NCBI GenBank assembly: GCA_039654915.1
Contig: CM077597.1
Location: 29,362,001 to 29,426,000, forward strand
Direction of reading: 5' to 3'
Length of the DNA stretch: 64,000 nucleotides
Source of the DNA: Aquilaria yunnanensis
Taxonomy: Eukaryota; Streptophyta; Magnoliopsida; Malvales; Thymelaeaceae
A program made the position numbers and the translations under genes. The notes beneath the pieces are model-generated. The model saw only the letters and a program-made list of their open reading frames with translations, did not search any database and had not been told where the DNA came from. Positions 31,018-44,160 of the stretch are shown piece after piece (within the stretch, counting starts at the first letter, position 1; the number at the start of each line of letters is the position of its first letter).

Positions 31018-34000
31018 TGATGCGCAGCAGCATCTTCGTCGGGTGACATTATGAGGTCCCCGGGATGTTTTTCCGGGGAGGAGCCTCTGACGCCCAAGTT
31101 AGTGTCCTGAAGGAAGATAGAAGAGGAGCACTAAGGGGTTAAGTGGCCTTGCATGTTTTTATTTTCCTCAGGGAGAAAGGGTCGGATCCTTTGCCAGGGC
31201 TTGTTTCCTGGTATTTATAGGAGTGCCTAGCCCGTTCATATCACGACACATGTTCGGTCGGATGCTCTCTGTCACACCCCACACAGGCCCCAGCCCATGC
31301 ACACTCTGTGCCTCTCACCAACCACTACCCTGAAGGTCCAGAATACTTGGGTCTTTAAGAGTTATCATCAGAGTTTAGTTACCTAACCTTCATTAGGTAG
31401 ATTATTGGGCATTCTTTTTATTGGCCTGGGAGGTGGCCCAGGATGTCCCTGCTTATTTTAGACCAAGACCTTGCAGCTTAAGCAAGCCCAACCCATTACT
31501 TGCAAAACAAGCAACACTTGCACTTTTTCCTTTAAGTGCTTAACTTGTGTGCAATCAAGTGTACTAGTCTTATGCATGGCAACAAAGAAGCCCATATCCA
31601 TTTTCAAGCTTAAAAACACATACATATATGATGATGAGCATTCGGCCAAGTATAGTACACAAGGAAGCCAACATCAAAACATCATGCTGATAGTCATAAA
31701 GTCCAAAGAAACTTGGCTAACATACAGCCAACAAGTCCAACATACAAAGTCCACTAAGGCCCAAAATGCATAAGTCCAACATGGGCCCAAAAGTGCTTAA
31801 GTCCACAACTCAACAACAACTACATGGCAATCATGCCAAGGATGCAAATGGGCCCAAAACTTGCAGCCCAATTCTCACATAGCCCATATGTACACAACTA
31901 CCCATAATGCTCAAAGGGTACTACAAAATGTGCACTATAGGTACAAGTCCAAAAGACCAAGTTATTGGTCTCCAAAGCCCACCAAGTCTCAAATGCCAAA
32001 AGCCCACTCAACCAACACCTCCTAGCTCAAGTCCCACAGCTAATCTCCTGCAAAACTTAATCCATTAAATTCGGCCTACATAAGACCATGGAATAAAATG
32101 CACATTTCAAGCCAAGAATTTGTTGGCACTCATACCTTGGACAATAAGTAAACTTGGTACACAAAAACCAAGAAGTCCAAACAGAAGCACAATTACTCAA
32201 GCTCTTTACCCTTTCCTGAAAATTCAACCAATAAGGGCAGTGAGTTTAAAACTCAGTAAGGATTCACACAACTCCAAAGGAGTTCATATTGTTAAGCATA
32301 AGCTTAACCTCCATAATCAAGCTAGTACCTACATCCAAAGACACAAAGACAAGGAAAATACAATTTGGCCGAAGCCTATATTCAACATATATCAATAATA
32401 AGTTGGTTAGCATGCACAATCAATCAACAAAAGCACACAAACTCACACACACACCACTTCTTCAATTCGGCCATAGCCACTAGCAAGTGCTCATGTACAA
32501 TTTTGCACACCATTTCTTCATGAAATCATCTCCATTCCCCTCAAGCTCTCAAGTGCTTGATGGATTGGCCAAACCCACCAAGAACTTTACACTTGCCATT
32601 CATTGATTAGCTAATCAACCCGTGGAACCATTAATTCCATATTGCCCTTCAAGCATACTAACATCACTTGGCAAATCTTGACCATCAATTAGTAGCTTCA
32701 ATTACTTGTCATTAATCATGGAAAATGTACCAAGCACAAGTAATTCATGAATCCTTACCACACTTTTTAGCTTGAGTAAATTCGGCCTTGTTGGATTTCT
32801 TCCAAGTTAAGTTTGAAACTTCAACTTCAATGGTGTTTTGGTTAGTTTGTCCAACACAAGCTTGAATGTCTTAATCCAAGCTTCAATCTCCAAGTCCAAG
32901 TTACCTTTCATTTTCGGCCATAAACACAGCCACCATGAGTTTCACATATCATTCACATAAACTCATGAAATCATCATTTCCATGCCAAAACACCATGAAC
33001 TCACCAAGAACACTCAAGAACAAACATGCACACCATTCGGCCAACTAGTGTTCTTTGGTGGTTTAGCTTCAAACTTTCGGTCCAAGGTTCTCCTAACACA
33101 ATACAGCCTTCCTTTAGTCAATATAAGTCTTATTCATGGAAAACATACCATGGATTTAAGTACTCTTGAGCCTTTACCTCAAGAACAAGGCTGAAAATTC
33201 TGGACTTGCACAACCGAGCTCCAAATCAACATGCAACACCAAGAACACCAAGTAAACTTCAAGAGAACTTCATGAACATGCATGAACATATTCGGCCATG
33301 CCTTGTTCCTTCAAGAACAAGCTCAAATCTTGACGCTCAACAAGGTATCTTCAAGAGTTTTGCTGGAAATTTGGATGTACACTCAAGAACACTCAAGTTT
33401 CGGCCAAGAATCAAGATGAACAAGTGAAGAACAAGCAAGAACATGGAAGAACATGGAAGAGCTTTGTGTTTCGGCCAAGTGCTCTCCAAAACCAACAAAG
33501 GCAGCAACTAAATGACAACTCCAAGGAATGTTTGCTGCATAAGAAGGCCGCCCACTCAAGTGCCCATTAAACAATAAATTTCAGCATTGTACAATGCAAT
33601 ATTCTCCCAAGCACCAAAAACCCTTCCATATAATATTTGGTCAAAGAATGGGAGCTGCAATTTGGGTGGCGGACAAAGGCTTCCAGCCTTCAATTAATTT
33701 ACCCAAGTTGGCTTAAATGCCAAGGAAATCCCCCAACTAATTTGCATGGCGCCTCCAACCCTCCATGTCTCCATACTTCCATTCTAGCCACCAAATTCAA
33801 TGCAATTTCCAGCATTTCTTTTTAAATTGTTGGCCCACATGCCAAGTACACAAAATGTGGACATAATTGCATTATTATACCATATAAAATTCGTCCATCA
33901 CACCATTCTTTTAGCAATAATTAATTCCATCTTCCATCATCACCAATAAACAAATCAATCATGCTCCACCATGAATAAACAATTCATTTCTTTGTCCAAG

Positions 34001-35042
34001 GTTTACCTTATTTTAATGGCTCCACTAGGCAACTTCCAATATTTTAATAGCTCCACTAACACTTCCAATTAATTAATTCAAGTCAAGTTGGCTGCCCATT
34101 GACCAAGAGCCACAATATTGGCTTACCTCCTCTTTAGCCATCTCACAAAATTGCATGGCTAAATTTGTCCATCCTTGGTTTGTAGTTTTAATTCCAGCAC
34201 TAGTCCAAGGTTTTCAATTGAGTCTTCAAACTTTATTTCTTGCCAAGTCATACATAGTTTTTCATGTATGTGCAATTTGGCCCATAGTATTGCATAGTTC
34301 CATGTTAGTCACTAGTTACCAGTCCAGTTTGGTACTAGAACTTTATTTCATGGCATAGTTCACATAGAACTTTTGTATGTGTAATTAAAACACATAATTC
34401 ACATAGTCTTGTATTCTCATCACTAAGACCATGTTCAAACAAGTCCCTCTTGTACTTAATTTCATGTCTTCATCATTCTCTTCTTGGCCATAGCCAAGTG
34501 CTAACTGGTGGTCCTGACACTCTCTGTACTTTCGGGCGTAGAGGACAAGTAGCCGTTTGTAGGCTCCTTGAATCTTGGTCTGAGATAGGTTGTGACAAGA
34601 CTCGGACGGCATCGGCGTGTCAGACCGCCGTTTGAGGCGGCGTGTAGCGTCTGGGGGCGACATGTTAGAGGCTCCTTAAATGCTCATGTCGTACTCCCGA
34701 GGTCCTTTGGGCGAGGTCGTCCTTTGGTACGGGTGCCCTTCTTCGGGAATCATGCCCGTAGTTCAGGGAGTTCTCTGGCTCGGGGGTTCCGCCTTCAGGG
34801 AGAGTCTCTCCTGCTTGCAATAGCTGGTTCTTTATTCCCAAAGGCGATCCGTTTGGTCCCCTGAGGGAGCCGGCAACATCTTTGAAATTCCTGACGTACT
34901 AACCGAAGTCCTAAGTTCGAGGCATTTGACTTCGCTACTTCCGAGGTCAGTGTTAGCGCCTCCTTCGGGTGACGCCAGGTTTCCCGACCACGCTACTAGC
35001 AGGAAGTATGTAGTGAGAGAGGCGATAGCCCTTTGGCTATCA
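31018..35042 (-). repeat. lone LTR 'G' of the B/C family, split by a 3.25-kb insertion
   Basis: Segments 31,018-31,269 and 34,525-35,042 together match the LTR of element C (60,469-61,325) and, reversed, that of B. Shared words: GGTCCCCGGGATGTTTTTCC, GGAGGAGCCTC(T/C)GACGCCCAAG, GGTATTTATAG, CACA/G(T)GTTCGGTC, then GGGGACAAGTAGC-type words, GGCGTGTCAGA, CTTCTTCGGGA and GGCTATCA at the end. Orientation equals element C. There is no internal region beside it and the flanks (CCCAG, GTAGT) do not match, so it is a solo or truncated LTR with a lost partner flank. Confidence 0.8.
31270..34519 (-). mobile_element. 3,250-bp LTR-like insertion (probable long solo LTR) within LTR G
   Basis: It starts TGTCACACCCC and ends GGTCCTGACA, so the termini are TGTCA/TGACA inverted repeats. 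CTCTC flanks both sides (31,265-31,269 and 34,520-34,524), a perfect 5-bp duplication, and removing the insert rejoins LTR G. No protein domain was found over 3.25 kb, which suits a long LTR left by recombination; long LTRs with GGGTGTGACA ends are typical of Tekay/Del chromoviruses, giving the minus orientation. The body is rich in the word TTCGGCC. It could instead be a large non-autonomous LTR element, but no internal primer site was noticed. Confidence 0.75.
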
Positions 35043-35381
35043 GTAGTGCAAGGCTGAAGGTGTGCCAGAAATTTATAAAATTTTCCACTTCTCACCTTCA
35101 AGGAATACAACTAAAATAAATAGCCTTGGTTGGCAGTAAAACTCACCATTTAAACCAGCAATCATTTGTGGTGGGACAATTGTTGATTTTGGAGGTATGA
35201 AATCACCTAGGTTCAATCAATTTCATCTAAATGGCAATTTATGTCTTTGAGTTGTATTTTATGTTTGCTGTATCAACCAGCGTATGAACCAAATTTGGAA
35301 TTAAGCATGTTTCTATCGAATCCTGGCATTGAAAAGAAGCAGCCACATGAGCTAAGCAAGCAAGAAAAGCCCATAGTTTAA
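35043..35381. other. unassigned sequence between LTR G and the mariner relic
   Basis: No protein or repeat signature was recognised. It may include the 5' end of the mariner-like element, but no terminal inverted repeat was found. Confidence 0.4.
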
Positions 35382-36725
35382 ATGGCTTCAATAAAAGATT
35401 GCAAAAGCAATGAGAAATTGAAACATAGTCTGATTTCAGCTATTTCATCTCAATTCTTTGTCTCTTGGCATACTATGAGAAGTATTTGGAAGAGGGCAAA
35501 GCTAAATATTGCTAGTAGTGGATATATTGAGTTTACAAGAAAATATTCGAGTGAAAAGCATAATAAATTGAGGTTGATTCCAGGAATGTGGCTAAACAAC
35601 CTTTACAACATTCAATCAATATTAGAACATTGGAAAAGGAGCTTAACATGTCAAAATCCAGTCTTCACCATCAATTAAAAAAGGAGGTTCCAAGCTAACA
35701 CAAAAATGCTATAAAACCACACTTGACAAAGGAAAATAAGAAAATGAGATTGAGGTATTGTTTGCCTATGATTAAAGGGAGCTCTTTTATGCATAATCCC
35801 ATGTTTATAGACATGTATGATCATGTTCTTATGGACAAAAAGTGGTTTTACATAAGCAAAGAATCAGAGAAGTACTATCTTCTACCTAATGAACAAGAGT
35901 TATTGCAAACTTGTAAAAGTAAATGAGTCATCATGAAAGTTATGTTTTTGGCTACAATTGCTAGACCTCGATTTGATCATATAACAGGATAGAGTTATCT
36001 AGGAAGCTTGAAATTATCTCATTTATGTATAAAGAGCATACAAAGAGGATGAGAAAAAATAGACTTCTTGGAACAATGATGACAAATCCAATAGTTTATG
36101 TGACAATAGAAGTATATAAAGGGTACTTGATTGAAAAGGTTTTACTTTCCATTCAGCAAAAATCACCTCACACAACTTCAAGGACTACAATATATATTTA
36201 GCAAGACAAGGTGAAACCACATATAAATGTTGATGATACTGATTTTTGTGACATTACTAAAAAGGATTAGGCTCAACATTGAATTGGTTTGCCAATTATC
36301 TAATAGCCCTGACATGAATGTACTTGATTTACGATTTTTCTGAGCAATACATTCATTACAATAGTAAGAATCCTTGAAAAAAATCAATGACTTAGTTAGC
36401 ACTATTGAGAATGCCTTTAATGAATTACCATTCAAAAGTTTAAATCACATGTTTCTTACTTTACAACAATGTTGATAGAAGTGACGGAGTCACTTGTTGG
36501 AATAAGTACAACATACCACACATGAACAAGACTCAATTGAAGAAACATGTTAATCTCCTAACTAAACTTTATGTGGCTCCTGAACTAATTGAGGCAAAAA
36601 AGCAAATTTGGAGGATTGAAAAGTATTGTATGAAAGACTACTCAGAACTGCCTTTTGCGCTTTTGCTTATAGTAGTTGTTAGTCATCCTGTTGTATTTTG
36701 GATGTGCATACAAAGGATGATATAG
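35382..36725 (+). pseudogene. plant mariner-like (MLE) transposase relic
   Basis: The N-terminal DNA-binding part (35,382-35,678) has an HTH-like stretch ending in VSWHTMRSIWKRAK. The catalytic part begins at 35,723: MRLRYCLPMI, MYDHVLMDKKWFYISKE (family form hIDEKWFY), KYYLLPNEQE, CKSK, then a stop and VMFLATIARPRFD. The last catalytic Asp region NSPDMNVLDLRFF (near 36,298-36,340) fits the plant DD39D form. The C-terminus (YNIPHMNK-like words, 36,500-36,640) is also recognisable. Many stops and frameshifts. Transposases of this family mobilise Stowaway MITEs, three of which are in this window. Confidence 0.82.
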
Positions 36726-39700
36726 GTTTTTTTTAATGAATGTGTACCAAGGTCTTTTCTGTAAATAATCTACTCCAAGTGGCCTGTAAAATCGTAACTG
36801 CACTTTATGTATGGCTTTGTAACAACTATGTACAGTAAGCGCTCTTAAAATGATTTCTTCACTTGTGTGAAGTCTAGCCTTGTGATTAAAGCAGACCTTG
36901 TAATAAACTTCTTATTTGGGCTATATAAGCTTATGTTCAAGTCATTGTTGATAAGATAAACTTGAATAAATTCTATTAAAATTCATAAATGGAGGTTTGA
37001 CGACCAGTTTTGTGATTCTTAGTTTGTTCAAGTTCAAGTTGTAGTTATTTTGCAAGTCTGAACCTTTGTTGGTTGTTTTTTGAACAAAAGCAATTGTACT
37101 TTGAGAGGGGAAATTTAGAACAATCTCAATTGGGCACTTCTAAACACTATGTACAAGCACAAAATACCACAAGAAACTTGTTCATGAGTTCAAAATATAA
37201 TCACAAGCCATAGAATTGAATTTTGTCTCTTAAACACCAAAAAAATCTGTTAAAGATCCTGCAACAATAAAAGTGCTGCAATTTATTTCCTGCTTTTGTT
37301 TTTTTATTGTCAAAACTAGACTAACAAGTCTCAAATATGTGTTTTCTAGCAAAAAGTCAAACAAAAGGTCAAACTTTATCATAAAGAGGTCTTTTCTGCA
37401 TGAAACAAAAACTATTCCTTATGAAAACCATTCTTTTGATGCAAAAATAGTGCCAACACACCACAAATAAGTTTAAGAACATGATCACAAAGTTTCATAT
37501 TCAAAAAGCTTCCTAGCAAAAAGCCAAACCTTTGTTTGACCATAAAAAGAAGCATAACTTTTTACCTGCAAAATTCTACATGTTTTATTTGGCTTCTCGG
37601 GCAGCATCTATTACTGTAGAATTTTATCCTATTGCAGCCGGATTCCTTTTGACTTCCTATTGAACCAAGCTCATAGCTAGTTGCTCTACCTATATTTTTG
37701 TAATTATGAATCAAACATACTTAAGTAAAGCTAAATTTCTTTACTAATTAAGTCTTAAATAAAAAACTAAGATCCTAGACCATAACACGAACCAAAAATA
37801 CCTACAAGTTTAACTGCAACCTAGTGAGCATTTGAGTCTTTTGAATTAAGAATTAGCATAGCATGTGTAAGTTGATTCTCTTATAATTTAGGCCTTCCTT
37901 TAGTTATTAAGCACTCCTGAGCTTTTGCCCATCGATAGTACATATAGTAAGGCCAAGTGATCTCAAAATCCAAAGTAGGTTAAATAGCAAAACCCCAAAA
38001 ACATTACTTACAGAAACAAACAAAAAAAAAAGACTGAACAAAATTTCAAGACCAATTAACTTAAACTAAATAGTTCTTCATTAACTGTTTATCCAATGTT
38101 ACACATTCTGTAGGCAACAATCTTAGGCAATTTCAATCACTCCATTTGACGCAAAAGTCTTAAGTACGAGGGTTTCATGCACTACAACTCAGTTGCAGTA
38201 GCAATACTTCCTAGAATATAGCTTAAGTACAACCTGAAGTTAGCTACTTAAGAAAAACACAATTCATATACACTCTTGAGCACCACATTACAAAATCTTC
38301 TAATGCATGAACACAAATGATGAACTACTTTTTACACTTTTGCATTTCATGGCATAGTTATTTCATCTTTAGTTCTAGACATATGGATTCTCAAGCTACA
38401 AACGCTCAAATAGCCTTTGATTTCACTAGATATGCTGCAACGTCCATCCAAACGTCATCTCCTACCACTACACACGAGAAGGTAGAGAGTTTAACCATAA
38501 CATTGCCCATGTTACTAGGCTTCATTGGTCCTAGAGAACGAGGCCTAAGCAAAGGAGACATGGATTAGTCTAACAAGGAAGGATAGATGAAGGAAGCATT
38601 TGTTGCATTCTGCTAAAAAATTCTCTAGCAATTCCATCACTGTATATGGACTATGGGATTCATCATGTACTCCCAAATTAATTGATGCTAATTTTTTGGG
38701 GGTATTCATAACAGAACTAAACCTATCACAATATCCACATGAATGATAACATAAAAGCATCCAACATTTCAGGTGTTAAGGGCAATAACATAAAGAGAAA
38801 GGCATAGAAGGGAAAAGAAAATAAGAAAATCAAAATCCAAATTAACACAACCCGCAATAAAAATTAAAATCTTAAGCGCACTTGACCCAATAATGTCTAA
38901 ACCATTACTACTTGAACACAAGATGAAGTTACAAGATAACTGTTAAGCTTTAACTATAGAGTTTTTGCAACTGAAGTCCTCCAATTAAAGTCACAATAGG
39001 ATGAACTTCAAATAGCAATTACGATTTCTAATTACCTGAATGAAATTTTTCTAATTACTTCTTAAAAATAACAAGTTGGCTCAATGTATAAATTGCAATG
39101 TGAAGAACAAAAATGAGAATAAAATGTTAATCTTAACCTGAAATGATTTTAGAAGCAGTACTTACAGGCAACAACAAGGAGCAAACAATTTTTAGACATT
39201 TCAAATAGACAAAAATTCACAACCAATCTCACAAGACCAAACTACGTTGTATGAAACTGAACAAAGTGTCCACAAGTGGCCTAAGCAACATGGTAGTCGG
39301 TAAGGAGGACGATGTACAACACCTAGGTGTTAGCCAAAGTTGCAATCCCAGGCAACTGCCATTTGGAATCAGCGCTGAAGTATGGTTCAGACTCGATGAT
39401 CACTTTGGTTGTAGAAGGAGATGGAGTTGGGGATTTGATCGAGTTATCTAGCGTGACATGTTTGTAAAATGTGTATAGTTTGAGGATTTTCTTGTTTTGT
39501 TTATTTAAGTTTTAAAGTGAAGGTTGAAAATGTGGGTAAGATAGGAAATTGAATGTAAAAGATTTACCAAATAAGGGAATGTTACCAAATTGGTGGGATA
39601 TTCCAAAATGAAAAATGGAATAGAATTGGTAAGACTGATAGAGTACAAAACACAAAAGTTTGAAAAGTGGCATCTTAGTTACTTGTGTGAAAGATTATCG

Positions 39701-40003
39701 AAAGGGAAAAAAAATTCGTTAATCAAATATGGAGAGGTTGCTTTCTTCATTCTATGTGAAGTATGAACTAAATATGAGAAATTAAGTTTGTATTTTTATG
39801 TATTCTTAATTTTTACTAATCTTGATTTCTCACAATATTATTTCTAAGGATTTTAAGAATCATTGATCTAATCAAATTTTTAAATCATTTTTTTGTAATA
39901 AGATAAAGACTATTTTATTGCTTTTTAGGCTACATAAGAATTTATAAAATATTAACAATTTTTTCAAAATTTATAATTGAAGTGATTAATAAGTATATTA
40001 GTA
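36726..40003. other. AT-rich intergenic DNA without recognised genes
   Basis: Both strands were scanned; short frames such as 38,317-38,568 (+), 38,545-38,760 (-) and 39,251-39,451 (+) have no familiar motif. No LTR, TIR or RNA gene was recognised in these 3.3 kb. Confidence 0.5.
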
Positions 40004-40241
40004 CTTCCTTTGTTTTACAAAGGTTAACCCTTTTACATTTTTTGACTAAAGATTGACTTAAATATATTCATATTAATTTGTATTGCCAAAAAGTTTTAAA
40101 AAATATATTTATAAAATGAAGCCTTCAAGTTCTTATTTTCATATAAAAAATTTATATTTGTCTAAGAAATTTTAAAAAAAGAAAATATTGAATTAATTGC
40201 TGTAAATAGTGAAGAGGATAAGTTTTGCGGGATGTAAGTTG
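40004..40241 (-). mobile_element. Stowaway-like MITE, same family as the MATE intron 6 copy
   Basis: The reverse complement of this stretch carries CTATTTACAGCAATTAATT and ATATATTTAAGTC words in the order found at 14,650-14,861. The left end CTTCCTTTGTTTTACAAAGG follows a TA, and TA also follows the right end at 40,242-40,243. The terminal repeats are diverged. Confidence 0.62.
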
Positions 40242-40243
40242 TA

Positions 40244-40598
40244 CTCCCTCTGTCCCAATTTAGATAAAACGTGTTCCTTTTTTTTATATTCAAAAAAAGT
40301 TGAAACATTTCCACTTTTGAAAAATTTAAAACAATCAATTTATCTTCTTACCCCCATTTAAACTCTCACTACACAAAACCTAATAAATATTTTTTTTAAA
40401 ACTTCACTCAGTTTCTCACTGCACAAAATCCAAAAAAAAAATCTTTTCTTTTTTAGTCATTATTTAAACTCTCACTGCACAAAATCTAAAAAAAATTAAT
40501 TTTAGTTTCATGGGTAAAATTAAAAAAAAAATAACATAAATTACATACACCTTAATCTCCATGCCCAAAGAAATGTTTCAGCTATTTTGGGACGGAGA
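40244..40598. mobile_element. Stowaway-like MITE (355 bp)
   Basis: The left end CTCCCTCTGTCCCAATTTAG follows TA (40,242-40,243). The right end TTTTGGGACGGAG is its inverted counterpart (CTCCGTCCCAAAA) and is followed within one base by TA. Target TA and the CTCCCTC(C/T)GTCCC terminus are Stowaway hallmarks. Inside, the phrase AAACTCTCACTRCACAAAA occurs about three times. It abuts the preceding MITE. Confidence 0.82.
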
Positions 40599-41950
40599 TA
40601 ATATTAAATTTTAAATGATATTGATTCTAAAAGAAAAAAAATAAATATAATGTATCTTTTAAAAAATATAAAAAATGGACCCCATATATTATTCACCCAT
40701 CTTATCACTTCCATAAGTACCACAAAAATATTATTACTTCAATTGTTTCTCTGGAAAACACAAATGCTGCTATGCGTCATCCTCGACCAATTTCCGCTTT
40801 GGGGACCTACTGCTGCATGATCATGCCGTTGCCATGGTTGATTGTCAATAAGTAAAGCGTGCCAAAAGTAATTATCGCCCATAGTAGTAAAATTTTTCCA
40901 GGGAAGATTATTATCTATGAAAACCCAACTCGGTCTTCTATATTCACTCTACCATTTCTTTGATTTCTAAACTAAGCAAAAATTTGGAAGAGTTTAACAC
41001 GGTAAGTTTAATGTGTTTTTTGTCCTCCACTTGTTCAAGTCTCAACACAAATTTTATTTGCCCCCATAGTTGCTTCCATTTCCATGTTCAGCCAGTCAAA
41101 GGTTTTGACTATCCCTCAGCTTGCCCCAAAGCGTCTACCTCACACAAAATGCCCGACTCTCCCTCAACATCCGACAAACTCCCCCGCGATGCTGGAGTAG
41201 TCCTGCTTCGAGGCCACTGCCATCCGTAACACTTGCACGTCCTTGGTTAATATGCTCCAGCTGAGGTTGTCGTACCCCAGACCCAGCTAGAGCCCCCATC
41301 TCCTAGACTCAGCCAAAACTCCGTACCCCAGACCCAGCCGAAACCCCCTTCCGTGAGACCCAATTAGAACCCCTATCCCCCAGACCCAGCCATCTGTAAA
41401 GTGATGAAGGTTAGAGCCGTCCTTGTGCCTTGGATGAAGTAGATCTCGTCGCCGGACATATCATGTTGCTTGAGGATATTGGCGAGCACGTGCCCGAACT
41501 CGTCATCCCCTAGACCCATGTACTTGATCGCATTCGAAACACCAACCGACCAATTTGTTCCCATTCTTGCAGGCTATACAAGTAATGGATTTGGCTTCAA
41601 CAGGAAACAAATTAATATAGATGAACAATTAAGGCAAAAAATAAAAGGAAGTTCATTTTGTCTGTAGGAAGCTTCTCTATTCACATTTGTTATTCTTGAA
41701 GTTTTTGGTTACTCATCTCCCTTCTTTCTCTGTTCATGAATCATTAGTAAGGTAATTCCCCCTAGTAGCTCCAGTTTTTGTCCTATTTTTCACTTTTTCA
41801 CTATTTGTCTTCTAGTAACTTTTGTTTGTTGGCTCTTTCAATTTTTGGATAGCTTTTGGGTTTTGCCTTTTTATTTGTTTTCTCGCTTCCCTTCTATCAT
41901 CTGCTGGTCCTTGGCGGCGGCCCTAACCTCCTTTCCTTTAGTTTTTACAA
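40599..41950. other. region between MITEs and element D antisense gene; unassigned short ORFs
   Basis: More GC-rich than its surroundings in 41,080-41,560. A 63-codon minus-strand frame at 41,373-41,564 (words NAIKYMGLGDDEFGH, ANILKQHDMSGDE) looks protein-like, but I do not recognise it. It could be a gene fragment carried by an element. Confidence 0.35.
41268..41392. repeat. imperfect minisatellite built on CCCCAGACCCAGC
   Basis: The core word CCAGACCCAGC or a variant (TAGACTCAGCC, GAGACCCAATT) recurs five times at roughly 20-30 base steps, alternating with A(A/G)AACCCC-like words. Copies are diverged. Confidence 0.6.
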
Positions 41951-44160
41951 ATGGCGTCTTCTAGATCATCATTAAGGAAGGCTACCGCCATCCAACTCCC
42001 AACTTGCCACCATGGAAGTCGTCATCGATGCTCGCCCCTCTAAGGAAGGCGAAGATGTCCTTAGCTGAGGGTACACTAGCCACCAATATGAGGTATTTTT
42101 TTTCTAGCCCAATAGGGTAGTGGCCGTTTTGAAGAAATCCAAGGCGGTGGAGGATGAGCGCCATCCAGAGGCCAATGTTGAGTACATCATTCTCATAGTC
42201 TTTGTGGGCTAGCTCTAGGCTAGGCTTCAGTTCTCCTTACACCCATCTGTGGAACAATTCTACGAGCATTGCAAGGTGTCACCCTCGCGCTTAGCCCCCA
42301 ATTCCTTCACTAACATTAGCACCTTCACTATCTGCTACAAGATGGCAATGGTGGTTCCCCTTTTGGAAGCTTCCCTATAATTCTATGTGCTAGAGCTAAA
42401 GAAGGACTCGTGCTTCTTCTACATTGCTCCCATTAATAGAGAGGCTAATAAGTCCTTCCTTTCATTTTTTGGAATGAGTTATGGGCTGATTGGAGAGATT
42501 GGTTCTTCTTTACCTTGACAGAGTCAAAATGGAGTTTTTGTTGCACTTTTATCATGGCCCCCCAACAGGTTCTTGTCAAGGGACCTTTGTTGTTCAAAGG
42601 TTTCAAAGGGGACCGAGCTTACCACGACCTCCTCAAATGGCCAAAGTCTATGGTCCCAAATGAGAATTATATGAGATTGTTTCTAATTTCTTACACAGAT
42701 ATCATGGGGACTACACTCTGACGGATAGGGATTAGACTAGCCTATCTAAGTTAGCCTGATGTGGATAGACCCTATGAATAGTTCCTGACGAAGAAGGGTT
42801 CATTGGTAAAGTCCTTCATAGTAGCCTCCAAGGCCTAACAAGGTCCTCAGGATTTTAGGAGCCATACCCGATTCATGTTCCCTCATATTGCTTGTTTCTT
42901 CTATTAAGGCGATTCTGATCATTATATTTTTTAATGTAGATATGAATGGTCGTGATCTTGTGCATATGCGGAGGTGCAAGAGTATCGCTGATGAGCTCAT
43001 TGATGCCTCAAATCTTTAGCTCATCCTAATAGAGGCTATACCTACAAGGGCTACTGGAGACATTTCCACAACCTCCTATTCCAAGTGAGCACCCATAGTG
43101 GTGCACTGGGACGAGTCTTTTCCAAAGCAAAGCCCTCAATTGGTAAGAAAGAATGCCTATCCTTTAGCTTCTAGAAGAGCCAAAACTTCTAAAAACAAAA
43201 ATGACGATATGCCTTATTTCCTTGATTATTTTTCATTTTTTGATGGCATCGATTTGACATTGTTCTGTGACTAATGTGGTTTGTTTCATCCAGCTTCTCC
43301 TATGAAATGGCCAAAGAAGAATGAGGCCTCTTTTGCGACGCTGCCCTCTCAGGTGGTAATGGTCTTTCTTTCTCTTCCTTATCCTCCCGTCGTCTTTCAT
43401 GCGAGGGTCATTCCGTATAAGGCCTCGATTGGTGGGGTCTCAGCTGGGAGGCACAATGGTCTACCCCTCTAGGGCCCATCTTATTGAATGAGGTGAACCC
43501 TCACTTTAGCCGAAGAACTTGGTCCTGGAGTAGGTCAAGAATAAAAGCACGGTCTACTAGGGAAGAGGATAGCGCAAGACTAAGTGTTTGGCCCACGGTC
43601 GGTAATGGGTGTCAATGAGTCGATCCTGGAAGATAGGGCTACATCATCCATCGTATCCTGGAGAGGTTAAAGGCCCCCAAGGATCATCATTGTCTTGTCC
43701 ATGCTCATAAGGGGGACGATGCCCAGTTGATGAATGTTGTAGGTGGACTTCTCTAAGTGTGCCCTCGGTTCCCCAGTGGCATCCATATGGCATCCTACAT
43801 CACTGAGAAGGTAGTAGAGAATCGGAAGCTAGATTGTGACGAGATCCAGTCCTTGAAGGCTCAGTTGGGTGCTCTAGACAAAAAACTCTCAGACCTTGAG
43901 AATGGCCTCCATCTGGGTCCATTGGCTCCTCAAGGCAAGTCTAGCTCAAGTAAGGTGATTCCTCTCTCCCTTTCCAATCAAGTCATCAGGGTGAACAATG
44001 CCATCCAAGAGCTATAAAAGGCATATTAGAGCTTCGCTAGAAGTCTAATGCCAGCATGAAAGAGCCTATGCCACTTACCAAAGTATTGGAAAGGGAACTC
44101 GACAATGAGGCCTTCAAGGAATTCTGTGATGACTTTTTCTCCTATTTTTTTTAGGTCTAG
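41951..44160 (+). pseudogene. element D antisense gene (gypsy-associated ORF)
   Basis: It is on the plus strand while D gag-pol is on the minus strand. The frame is heavily broken. Segments that align with the C copy are LAPNSFTNISTFTICYKM, then LEASL plus FYVLELKKDSCFFYIAP, then WFFFTLTESKWSF (42,270-42,535). A later coiled-coil part (43,757-44,017, words SLKAQLGALDKKLSDLENGL) corresponds to the coiled coil in B and C. Start codon is a guess (ATG at 41,951). Product and role unknown; see the C copy for the best-preserved form. Confidence 0.55.
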
